Source: Microseira wollei NIES-4236
GTDB lineage: Bacteria; Cyanobacteriota; Cyanobacteriia; Cyanobacteriales; Aerosakkonemataceae
Assembly (NCBI RefSeq): GCF_020521235.1
Contig: NZ_BLAY01000008.1
Span: 26,801 to 90,800 of the forward strand
Direction of reading: 5' to 3'
DNA length: 64,000 nt
In this document: piece by piece, positions 54,463 to 61,942 of the stretch
Layout: each line of letters starts with the position of its first letter
How positions within the stretch are numbered: the stretch's first letter is position 1
Notes under the pieces: model-generated
What the model saw: only the letters and a program-made list of their open reading frames with translations
Told to the model about the DNA's origin: nothing
Database searches by the model: none
Program-made: the position numbers and the translations under genes

Positions 54463-56004
54463 TTATTGCGATCGCAACGGGTCAAACCAATCAGGTGTAA
54501 AGCTTCCGTGCAGACCATAAGGAACGTGATGCTTCAGGTGTAATCGAGCAACAGAACCTCGATTCAAGTCACGAGCCTCCAAAATCGCCAAATCAGAGCG
54601 ATGGTGAGCCGAATCATAGACTAATGTTAGCAGCCAACCATCATCTTCATTCACAGTCTCAGGGCGAGGGACGAAAATAGGTTCGCTGACATAGCCCTTG
54701 GGTGCTGCACTCCAGAGTTGTCTGGTACCGGAGTTTAAATCAACTTTAAGAATTGCCTGTAGCGGAGCGTTGCCAGATGGCGCATGAGCAGCACCCAAAT
54801 AAAGATATCGATAAGGCTGCCCTACTTTTGTGGGATTAACCCAAGGAAACTCGCAGCATCGACTTTCCAACATCTGACGCTGCACCCCTGGTTGCCATGG
54901 CTCTGCCTGGGAGCGCCCTCCTGGCTGCCATGGCTCTGCCTGGGAGCTATTAAGATCGATCTCAAACCGCCACAACTGTCCAGGAGATAAAGCCTCAAAA
55001 TTAGTTTGGCGATAATCCGATTCAGCTTCAACAGCAGACAAGGACTCATAACAAATTGAATCCAAATAAATTTTATCCCCCTGCTCAAAGGCATTGGCGT
55101 GGTGGAAAACAAAACCCGCTTCGGTTTGGAGCAATTGCATCGGTTGCTTGGGATTCCGGGGGATAATAATAATTTGGGTAGGTCGATTGGGGTTAAACTT
55201 AATGCACTGCGCTGCACCTTGCAAACCCAGCACAAAAGGCAGCGGATTGAACGTCACCGGATTCTGAAAGAAAATACAGTAATTCGGTGTAATCGCCAAA
55301 TCGTGAATAAAAGCAAAACCCGGAACATAATGGCTGTGTTTTGTCAACAGCTTGCCCGATGGATCGAATTCGTAGATCGTAATCTTACTTGATAAACCGG
55401 GTTTGATAGAAAAGTTGACCAATCTCCCAGTTTTCCCATCAATTCGAGGATGGGCAGCAAAAGCATCACCCGGATCTAACAACCCATCAAGGTATTCTAG
55501 TCCCAAAGTTTCTAGGGTGTAAGGGTCTAAGCGATAAGGTGCCGCAGCTTCCCACAACGCCAAAAGTTTATCGCCCCAATAAATTACATTTGTATTGGCG
55601 ATATTTTTGTGCCTTAAATCAAACGCATTCCCTAACCAACCCCCCGGTTTTTGAGTGCCAAATACACCGCGATAAAGAATTCTGCCCGCCGCCTGTTCTT
55701 CTTGATACCCTTTGGTGCGGACAAAGCGGTTGGAAAAGTGGGCGCGACCATCTTTAAAACCAATCTTGGCAATCATGCCATCCCCATCAAATGGATGGTG
55801 GATGCGCTGTCCGTTAATATCCAGCAAACCGGGGCCATTGCGAAACAAAGTGCCGTTTAAATCCGCCGGAATATCTCCTTCTACATCATCGATCCAGTAA
55901 TCAAACTCTTGTTTAAGTGATTCATAGCCTCGCTGCCAATCTTGGGCATTATAAGACGTTACTGGAACCGTAGATGCGTGTTCGTATAGTTGAAAGGTCT
56001 GCAT
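54463..56004 (-). CDS. carotenoid oxygenase (apocarotenoid-cleavage type)
   Basis: The product is 513 aa. Family hallmarks are G-T-L-F-R-N-G-P-G near residue 50, H-H-P-F-D-G-D-G-M near 68, an iron-binding H-D-L-A-I-T near 230, H-H-A-N-A-F near 295 and the C-terminal H-G-S-F near 500. These fit the four iron His of beta-propeller carotenoid dioxygenases. An 11-residue duplication, S-Q-A-E-P-W-Q-P-G repeated, lies near residue 355 and is encoded by a 33-bp direct repeat. Heptamer repeats directly abut the ATG at 56004, leaving no Shine-Dalgarno. Confidence 0.92.
   Translation of the reverse strand: MQTFQLYEHASTVPVTSYNAQDWQRGYESLKQEFDYWIDDVEGDIPADLNGTLFRNGPGLLDINGQRIHHPFDGDGMIAKIGFKDGRAHFSNRFVRTKGYQEEQAAGRILYRGVFGTQKPGGWLGNAFDLRHKNIANTNVIYWGDKLLALWEAAAPYRLDPYTLETLGLEYLDGLLDPGDAFAAHPRIDGKTGRLVNFSIKPGLSSKITIYEFDPSGKLLTKHSHYVPGFAFIHDLAITPNYCIFFQNPVTFNPLPFVLGLQGAAQCIKFNPNRPTQIIIIPRNPKQPMQLLQTEAGFVFHHANAFEQGDKIYLDSICYESLSAVEAESDYRQTNFEALSPGQLWRFEIDLNSSQAEPWQPGGRSQAEPWQPGVQRQMLESRCCEFPWVNPTKVGQPYRYLYLGAAHAPSGNAPLQAILKVDLNSGTRQLWSAAPKGYVSEPIFVPRPETVNEDDGWLLTLVYDSAHHRSDLAILEARDLNRGSVARLHLKHHVPYGLHGSFTPDWFDPLRSQ
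54887..54947. repeat. 33-bp period direct duplication inside the carotenoid oxygenase gene
   Basis: Two 28-bp copies (54887-54914, 54920-54947) contain GCCATGGCTCTGCCTGGGAG and differ at one position. They resemble the CCCAGGCAGAGCC interspersed repeats of cyanobacteria. The period is a multiple of three, so the frame is preserved. Confidence 0.85.
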
Positions 56005-56099
56005 TGGTAATTGGTAATTGCTAATTGCTAATTGCTAATTGGTAATTGGTAATTGGTATTTTTTTATTATTACCGATTACCGATTACCCATTACCCATT
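56003..56099. repeat. heptamer repeat array TTGGTAA / TTGCTAA with complementary ATTACC half
   Basis: About eight heptamers (56003-56058) are followed by ATTACCGATTACCGATTACCC (written as three units) at 56079-56096. The halves can pair. The array fills the whole gap between the transporter gene and the carotenoid oxygenase start. Confidence 0.85.
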
Positions 56100-56101
56100 C
56101 A

Positions 56102-57559
56102 TTATTCAGCCTTATTATCGGCTTCTAATAAGCGGGACTGCTGCACTAATTCGGACATCAGATCTGGCAAAAACGGCTGTCCCATGTGCTTGGAAGCGGT
56201 AGAATCTAGTTCCAAAGCCGGGATGGGTTGAATTGTATGAGATTCTAGGTCTGTTTGGGGATCTCCGGTTGGTAACCAACCCAAAAACGGTAAGGGCAAA
56301 AGTGTGCTGAGGTTGGTAATAACAACTAACAGCCAGAGTGACTCAAAGTTAGTTGCAGTAATACCAAACCAATGCATTAGTAAAGCTCCAAACTGATTAG
56401 ACAGTATTCCTGCCAAATTTACAACCGACATTAGCAAGGCAAATAACGTAGCTTCTACTCCTGGAGGGCAGAGTCTGGCGGCTAATACTAAAACGGGCAT
56501 GTAAGCAATTTTTCCCATTACGGTGAGAACGAGACTATCGCCCAAACTAAACCATTTGTCATCAATTCCTAACGCGCGATTGGCGTGGGTAACCAGCAGT
56601 AGCATCGACATGCCCAAAATGGTCGATATTACCGTACTCCAACCAAAAATAGTCCGAAATGGCATCGTTTTAAAGTATCTTTGGAACAGCCAGACCCCAA
56701 CTAAAGATGCGACACTGGTTACCAAGCGCACCCGCCCCAAAAACTCTGGTTGAAACCCCAATTCGTTAGTACTGAAAAAGAAAAACGCAGCATCTGCGGT
56801 TGGGGTAGACTGGCAAAGGAAAATAAACACTGTGGGCATCCAAATAGCTTTTTGGCTAACGGTTTTCCCCAGTTGCTGCACTTGGTGCCAAACGCTACCA
56901 GCATCGGGCAGCTCAAATACTGGCAACTCGGAAATTAACCAGGCAACACAGGAAACAATCAGCGGAAAAGTAGCCGTAATGCCGAATACGGTGCGGGTGC
57001 CCAAATGTTCTAATAAATAGCCGCTAAAGTAAGCGGTGATTAAGCCTCCCACCCCTGAAGCGCCCCAAGCCAGGGATTGAAGCGATCCGGCATTGCTGAC
57101 GGATTCACCTCTAGCGCGTTCGACAACGAGGGAATCTACAATCACGTCGCTGACGGCAACTGCTAGGGCACCGAGAGCGATCGCAGCTGTCGCCGCCCAA
57201 GCGGTATGTACTACCGTCGCCAAACAAATCCAAGACGCCGATCCCAGCAATCCGGATAATATCAGATACGGACGCCGCCGATAACCTAAAATCGGCAATC
57301 CATCGCTAATAAAGCCAAATAGCGGCTTGACGATCCACGGCAAGGCGGCAATCCCCATCAGGGCAGATACTTCCGCCGGACTCAGCGCCAGTTCGTCCTT
57401 GAGAAAAAAGCTAATCCCTAGGCGTGCCAGTCCTACAATGCCCTCAACGAAGTAAACCAGCAAAATTGCCAGCAGTTCTGAACTTACCTCTATACCAAAA
57501 AAAAGCTTTTTTGTCAAGGTTTTTTTCAGATCGGACAACTCGGAGGAGGAAACCAGCAT
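56102..57559 (-). CDS. folate/biopterin transporter, BT1 family
   Basis: The product is 485 aa with about 12 hydrophobic segments. BT1-type motifs are E-G-I-V-G-L-A-R-L-G-I-S-F-F-L-K near 42, P-W-I-V-K-P-L-F-G-F-I-S-D near 75 and Y-R-R-R-P-Y near 92. Related cyanobacterial and plastid proteins transport folates. It is transcribed toward the carotenoid oxygenase gene on the same strand, separated by heptamer repeats. The role is known by family only. Confidence 0.9.
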   Translation of the reverse strand: MLVSSSELSDLKKTLTKKLFFGIEVSSELLAILLVYFVEGIVGLARLGISFFLKDELALSPAEVSALMGIAALPWIVKPLFGFISDGLPILGYRRRPYLILSGLLGSASWICLATVVHTAWAATAAIALGALAVAVSDVIVDSLVVERARGESVSNAGSLQSLAWGASGVGGLITAYFSGYLLEHLGTRTVFGITATFPLIVSCVAWLISELPVFELPDAGSVWHQVQQLGKTVSQKAIWMPTVFIFLCQSTPTADAAFFFFSTNELGFQPEFLGRVRLVTSVASLVGVWLFQRYFKTMPFRTIFGWSTVISTILGMSMLLLVTHANRALGIDDKWFSLGDSLVLTVMGKIAYMPVLVLAARLCPPGVEATLFALLMSVVNLAGILSNQFGALLMHWFGITATNFESLWLLVVITNLSTLLPLPFLGWLPTGDPQTDLESHTIQPIPALELDSTASKHMGQPFLPDLMSELVQQSRLLEADNKAE

Positions 57560-57886
57560 TGATAAAGTATCGTTAAGAATTATCGACTTTTATATCATAT
57601 GGATGGGAGGGTGGGGTCTGTCGGAAGAGCGATCGTTGATGGAAAAAGCTTTACCCAATTATCCAATCCTCTGGCGATTCTCCATCTTGCAGCGTCATCA
57701 TCTGGCATAACTCTTTCCTCAAGTTATCAGTGAAATCGTGCCAAAATTTACACGCGCCAAGCCGGTATCTGGGCAGATAATAAACTCGTTCAGCCTGAAA
57801 CAACTTCAACTCAATAATTAAAATCCTCTATAACCCTTGAAATTTCCACGCGATCGCCTTCCTTTAGTTGCAGGTATACCAAAAAC
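57560..57886. other. divergent intergenic region with no recognised gene
   Basis: About 325 bases between the divergent transporter gene and the 159-aa gene. No ORF, hairpin array or RNA stands out. Promoters of both neighbours are expected here. Confidence 0.5.
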
Positions 57887-58366
57887 ATGAGTGAAGCAAA
57901 CACCCTGACTATCCAAATTTCTGGCGATGATAGCTTGCGCCTCGCCGCCGAAGCTAAACGCCGTCAAATTGACGCGGACACCCTAGCGCAGATGTTACTC
58001 CACGACAGTCTAACTAAACTAAGTCCGCTATTACCAACGGATATAGAATCTCTTGAGAAGTTATATACATTTCAAGGAAAAACAGAAGTCTTGCAGTTTC
58101 TGGAACAGTATCCCTTTCTGGTTCCCATCTTGCTAAAAGGATATGAACCAACCCGCAAATACTTTCCAGATGCAAAGTTGTTTCTGCAAGTCGTCACCGC
58201 TCCGGAAGCAGCATCAAAGAATGATGATATGTTGTGGATCTTCATTGAAAGACCATTATATTTTGACCCAGAAGTCGCGATTGACACTCTTGAACAACTA
58301 GATGACGATTGGTGTATCGATGCTGAAAAACGCGATCAAGGGAAGCTTTTTATCGGTTTTAACTAA
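57887..58366 (+). CDS. hypothetical protein, 159 aa, partner of a HEPN gene
   Basis: The N-terminus (T-I-Q-I-S-G-D-D-S-L-R-L-A-A-E-A-K-R-R) looks like a short strand-helix module, as in small DNA-binding antitoxins. The rest contains L-E-Q-Y-P-F-L-V-P-I-L-L near 70 and D-M-L-W-I-F-I-E near 118, which I do not recognise. It directly precedes a HEPN pseudogene with overlapping spacing. A two-gene toxin-antitoxin-like unit is possible but not shown. Confidence 0.7.
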   Translation: MSEANTLTIQISGDDSLRLAAEAKRRQIDADTLAQMLLHDSLTKLSPLLPTDIESLEKLYTFQGKTEVLQFLEQYPFLVPILLKGYEPTRKYFPDAKLFLQVVTAPEAASKNDDMLWIFIERPLYFDPEVAIDTLEQLDDDWCIDAEKRDQGKLFIGFN

Positions 58367-58369
58367 CTA

Positions 58370-58850
58370 ATAACTTTTAATTGGTCAGAGTATCTGAATT
58401 TAGCACAGGAACTGGCGCAGCAAACCACAGATGAAGCCAAACTACGATCGGCTATTAGTCGATCCTACTATGCAGCTTTCATCAAGTCACGCAATTTTTT
58501 ACAAGAGCGGGAGGGTTTATAGCGGATTGCAGGCGGATCAGGTACACCTGAGAATGCAATAGCGGCTGCCATTTTTGCTGCCGCTATTGCATTCTTGCGC
58601 CAAAAGGCTGTACCTCACTCGCTGGCAATCGGCTGTAAATATTCCTACCGAAAATACTCACAAATATATCATCAATCAATTCAACAATAGCTCCGACCCA
58701 GTACGTATAAAAATTGGCAGGAGATTGCTGCGTCTACGAGGTTTTCGCAACCAAGCAGATTACGATAACACATTCCCACTATTGGTTGAGAAGACTCAGG
58801 AGTCTTTAACTTTAGCCAGACGAATAATTTCTAGTCTAGATAAATTGTGA
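58370..58850 (+). pseudogene. HEPN-domain protein gene disrupted by a MITE and lacking a start codon
   Basis: The 5' part reads T-F-N-W-S-E-Y-L-N-L-A-Q-E-L-A-Q and R-S-A-I-S-R-S-Y-Y-A-A-F, the typical HEPN helix with its R-x-Y-Y-A signature. The frame breaks at 58519 and resumes at 58638 as N-I-P-T-E-N-T-H-K-Y, to the TGA at 58848. Removing the 116-bp element and one TA joins the halves in frame. The expected start is ATA at 58370 where ATG would fit (overlapping CTAATAACT). Two independent lesions show decay. A short frame at 58575 reads only the 3' part. Confidence 0.82.
58520..58635. mobile_element. 116-bp MITE with TA target duplication, inserted in the HEPN gene
   Basis: The ends TAGCGGATTGC and CAATCGGCTG are imperfect inverted repeats extending about 50 bp inward. 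The core has perfect 15-bp arms GAATGCAATAGCGGC / GCCGCTATTGCATTC (58550-58564 and 58578-58592). TA flanks both sides (58518-58519 and 58636-58637). This fits a non-autonomous IS630/Tc1-type element. It differs in sequence from the other MITEs in the window. Confidence 0.85.
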
Positions 58851-58978
58851 CAAAACAAACAAATCCCAGGACTTACGCAGCAACTCTAGATATGCTGGAG
58901 ATGGTGCGTTACACTGCGTTAACGCACCCTACATACAGAGACTTGCCTTCGCGCTCTTTGCGTCTTCGCGGTTCAAAT

Positions 58979-59623
58979 CTACAACACACCCTTAGAACTA
59001 GGAATCGCACCTGCACGACGGGGATCGACTTCTACCGCCATCCGCATTGCCCTAGCAAAAGCCTTAAACGTTGCTTCAATAATATGATGCGAATTAATTC
59101 CATCCAATTGCCGGATATGCAGCGTCATCTGAGAGTGATTCACCACTGCTACAAAAAACTCCCGCACTAATTGAGTATCGTAAGTTCCAACGCGCTGGGT
59201 AGGAATCTCCAAACCATAACTCAAGTGCGGGCGTCCGGAAAAGTCTAGCGCCACCTGAACTAACGCTTCGTCCAGTGGTGCCAGGAAATGCCCGAAGCGG
59301 ACAATGCCTTTGCGATCGCCCAACGCTTTCCCCAAAGCTTGCCCCAATGTTATCCCCACATCTTCGTTAGTGTGGTGGTCGTCTATTTCTATATCTCCCT
59401 TGGCTTGGACTTCCAAGTCAATTAGCCCGTGGGAAGATATCTGATGCAGCATGTGATCCAAAAACGGAATTCCCGTCCTGGCGCTGCAATTGCCCGTTCC
59501 ATCTAAATTGAGACTCACATATACGTCAGTTTCCCCGGTTTTGCGGCTGACTGAAGCAGTCCGAGGGCTTAGAATTAGTTCCGGGTGTTGGGATTCGGTT
59601 GTTGGGCGTTCGCTTGTCTGCAT
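58979..59623 (-). CDS. hisB: imidazoleglycerol-phosphate dehydratase
   Basis: About 214 aa from ATG 59623, for the seventh step of histidine synthesis. Metal-binding motifs are present: [13 protein letters not shown] near 58, D-D-H-H-T-N-E-D near 85 and [10 protein letters not shown] near 180. A longer frame to 59701 would translate heptamer repeats and is rejected. The start follows TTGGTAA repeats directly, so there is no Shine-Dalgarno. fabI lies upstream on the same strand, a common cyanobacterial neighbour. Confidence 0.95.
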   Translation of the reverse strand: MQTSERPTTESQHPELILSPRTASVSRKTGETDVYVSLNLDGTGNCSARTGIPFLDHMLHQISSHGLIDLEVQAKGDIEIDDHHTNEDVGITLGQALGKALGDRKGIVRFGHFLAPLDEALVQVALDFSGRPHLSYGLEIPTQRVGTYDTQLVREFFVAVVNHSQMTLHIRQLDGINSHHIIEATFKAFARAMRMAVEVDPRRAGAIPSSKGVL

Positions 59624-59627
59624 AATT

Positions 59628-59725
59628 TGGTAATTGGTAATTGGTAATTGGTAATTAATAATTGGTGATTTGAGATTTGAGATTTCAGATTTCCATCTCA
59701 AATCTCAAATCTCAAATCTCAAATT
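59628..59725. repeat. heptamer repeats and TCTCAAATC repeats between hisB and fabI
   Basis: About four TTGGTAA units (59628-59657) are followed by GAGATTTGAGATTTCAGATTT and the complementary CTCAAATCTCAAATC run (59668-59723, each quoted in part). The second pair can form a hairpin. No gene is present. Confidence 0.8.
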
Positions 59726-59730
59726 CCCCA

Positions 59731-60510
59731 TTACCCCATTCCCATGATTTCGTATCCAGCATCGACGTACAGGATTTGACCTGTAATGCCGCTAGCTAAG
59801 TCGCTACAAAGGAAAGCCGCCGCATTCCCCACTTCTAACTGTGTCACAGTTCGTCGCAGGGGGGCGACTTGCTCGACGTGGGAAATCATATCGCGAATCC
59901 CACCCACAGCGGAGGACGCCAGCGTGCGAATTGGACCTGCTGAGATTCCGTTCACCCGGACATTTTGCGCGCCTAATTCCGATGCTAGGTAACGAACGTT
60001 CATTTCTAAGGCAGCTTTGGCGATTCCCATCACGTTATAGTTGGGAACTACCCGCACGCCGCCTAAATAGGTTAGCGTGACGATACTGCCACCTTCTGTC
60101 ATTAAGGGTTTAGCTGCTGCACTCAGTTGAATCAGCGAGTAAGCACTGACATCTAAAGCCAGGTTGAACCCATCTTTGGAGATTTTGCTAAAATCTCCTG
60201 ATAAATCATCTTTATTGGCGAAGGCCAAACAATGGATCAGAATGTCTAATCTGCCCCACTTGTCGCGGATAGTCTCGAAGGTAGCCTGAATCTGCTCGTC
60301 ATTTTGAACATCACAGGGTAAAAATAGACTTGGATTCAGGGGTTCTACCAGTTCGGATACTTTTTTCTCAAAGCGACCCCGGTCATCGGGTAGGTAGGTG
60401 ATGCCAAGATTCGCGCCTGCTTTATGCAGTTGTTGAGCAATACCCCAGGCTATCGAGCGATCGTTGGCGATGCCCGTCACGAGGGCGTTTTTTCCAGTTA
60501 AATTCAGCAT
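59731..60510 (-). CDS. fabI: enoyl-[acyl-carrier-protein] reductase (NADH), FabI
   Basis: This 259-aa SDR-fold enzyme performs the last reduction of fatty acid elongation. The divergent FabI nucleotide motif G-I-A-N-D-R-S-I-A-W-G-I-A lies near residue 13. The catalytic Tyr and Lys appear in Y-N-V-M-G-I-A-K-A-A near 158, and the first Tyr in T-Y-L-G-G near 148. D-V-Q-N-D and H-C-L-A-F also match. It is the essential single FabI type of cyanobacteria. Confidence 0.96.
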   Translation of the reverse strand: MLNLTGKNALVTGIANDRSIAWGIAQQLHKAGANLGITYLPDDRGRFEKKVSELVEPLNPSLFLPCDVQNDEQIQATFETIRDKWGRLDILIHCLAFANKDDLSGDFSKISKDGFNLALDVSAYSLIQLSAAAKPLMTEGGSIVTLTYLGGVRVVPNYNVMGIAKAALEMNVRYLASELGAQNVRVNGISAGPIRTLASSAVGGIRDMISHVEQVAPLRRTVTQLEVGNAAAFLCSDLASGITGQILYVDAGYEIMGMG

Positions 60511-61066
60511 AAACGTTTATTATATCGGAACAAGGGTTACTTTCTCCGCCAGCTTTTCCCTGGGGAAGATGGTCAAACTGGGGAATATATTACTTGATTA
60601 TCGGCTCCATCTCCCCGATTGCTTGACTTTCCGCCAAAAATCACCAAAAGTTAGCAATGAGGTGTGTTACCCCTCATCCCCTTTCAGTCGATTCCTGGTA
60701 TAAATGAAACGCCCTCTTGCTACCAAGCCAACAACTACAATTGCCCCATACCACCTTTGACCCGTCACGCTTTCGGTTCAACATGAGGTAATTTAGCCAA
60801 AATGCTGTAGCGATTCATACAAACTTTGTTAAGAGTAAGTAAAGCTTCGTTTATTTTTCAGAGTAACGGAAGATGAAAAACCAAAGAAAAAGTGTTAAAA
60901 TATACATTTAATCAAAAAAGACTGCTATACAAAAAACTACACGGCGTCCCTAGCTTTCTGCCTTCTTGAACTAACTCACATTGAGACTTTCCGCTCGGTT
61001 TGTGAGGTTATAGTGCATTGCTAAGGAGTTGAGAGAAGTCTTTAGAGTTCGGTGAGGACAACTGAA
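60511..61066. other. intergenic region holding the divergent fabI and ntcA promoters
   Basis: About 555 bases with no supported ORF. A 79-codon frame overlapping 60464-60703 is a shadow. The ntcA-proximal part is AT-rich and contains the NtcA-like box and a TATACA hexamer. The rest shows no clear repeats. Confidence 0.6.
60892..60931 (+). promoter_or_regulatory. probable NtcA box and -10 element of the ntcA promoter
   Basis: GTG-N8-TAC (60892-60905) differs at one base from the consensus GTA-N8-TAC. TATACA at 60926-60931 lies 20 bases after it. This spacing puts the box near -40, as expected for an NtcA-activated promoter and for known autoregulation of ntcA. The site is about 160 bases upstream of the start codon. 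Confidence 0.55.
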
Positions 61067-61738
61067 ATGGTCGTGATGCAGGATAGACCTTTAGCAGCCG
61101 TATTTCGGCAAATCAGCAACCCATCGTTTCCACCCGTTGTAGAAACGTTTGAGCGGGGAAAAACGATCTTTTTCCCTGGGGATCCGGCTGAAAGAGTATA
61201 TTTTCTGCTCAAGGGGGCTGTCAAGCTTTCGAGGGTGTACGAAGCAGGGGAAGAAATTACCGTCGCCCTGCTGCGAGAAAATAGCGTCTTTGGCGTGCTG
61301 TCTCTGATTACGGGGAATAGATCCGATAGATTTTATCATGCGGTGGCCTTTACCCCAGTCGAGCTGCTATCAGCGCCGATAGACCAGGTAGAGCAAGCGC
61401 TGAAAGATAATCCAGAATTTGCCATGTTAATGCTGCGGGGTCTGTCGTCGCGCATCCTGCAAACCGAGATGATGATCGAGACGCTGGCGCACCGAGACAT
61501 GGGATCGAGATTAGTCAGCTTTCTGCTAATTCTGTGCCGAGATTTTGGCGTTCCTGGTGCCGAAGGGATTACGATAGATTTGAAGCTCTCTCATCAAGCG
61601 ATCGCCGAAGCCATAGGTTCGACTAGAGTGACGGTGACTCGTTTGTTGGGAGATCTGCGGCAAGAAAAAATGATCTCGATCCACAAGAAAAAAATAACCG
61701 TACACAATCCAGTCGCCTTAAGCCATCAATTTACCTAG
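61067..61738 (+). CDS. ntcA: global nitrogen regulator NtcA (CRP/FNR family)
   Basis: About 223 aa. NtcA senses 2-oxoglutarate and controls nitrogen assimilation genes. Diagnostic segments are [23 protein letters not shown], a [16 protein letters not shown] effector region and a C-terminal helix-turn-helix [16 protein letters not shown]. The ATG at 61067 matches the usual N-terminus M-V-V-M-Q-D. An upstream GTG at 61052 adds five residues. Confidence 0.97.
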   Translation: MVVMQDRPLAAVFRQISNPSFPPVVETFERGKTIFFPGDPAERVYFLLKGAVKLSRVYEAGEEITVALLRENSVFGVLSLITGNRSDRFYHAVAFTPVELLSAPIDQVEQALKDNPEFAMLMLRGLSSRILQTEMMIETLAHRDMGSRLVSFLLILCRDFGVPGAEGITIDLKLSHQAIAEAIGSTRVTVTRLLGDLRQEKMISIHKKKITVHNPVALSHQFT

Positions 61739-61942
61739 TTAAATAGGTTATACTTGACCCGGTCATAGATAGTGAATCATGGCTAATTTCTAGGTTGCCA
61801 GTCTGACCTCAGCCTTCCCAACTGTCACGCAAGTGACCGTGCGAAGTATAAAAAGCAATAGCAAGCGCAGTAACTGACGACCGCAGGCGCAAGCGTACTC
61901 AGCATGAGGTAGGCTGTAACTGGGTGAGGATCGTCGAAAATT

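Noticed and set aside
58847..59170. 107-codon plus-strand frame overlapping hisB
   Set aside because: It runs antisense through the hisB coding sequence and starts in a GGTGCGTTA palindrome region.
59624..59701. N-terminal extension of hisB
   Set aside because: The residues [10 protein letters not shown] come from heptamer repeats, and HisB normally starts near the ATG at 59623.
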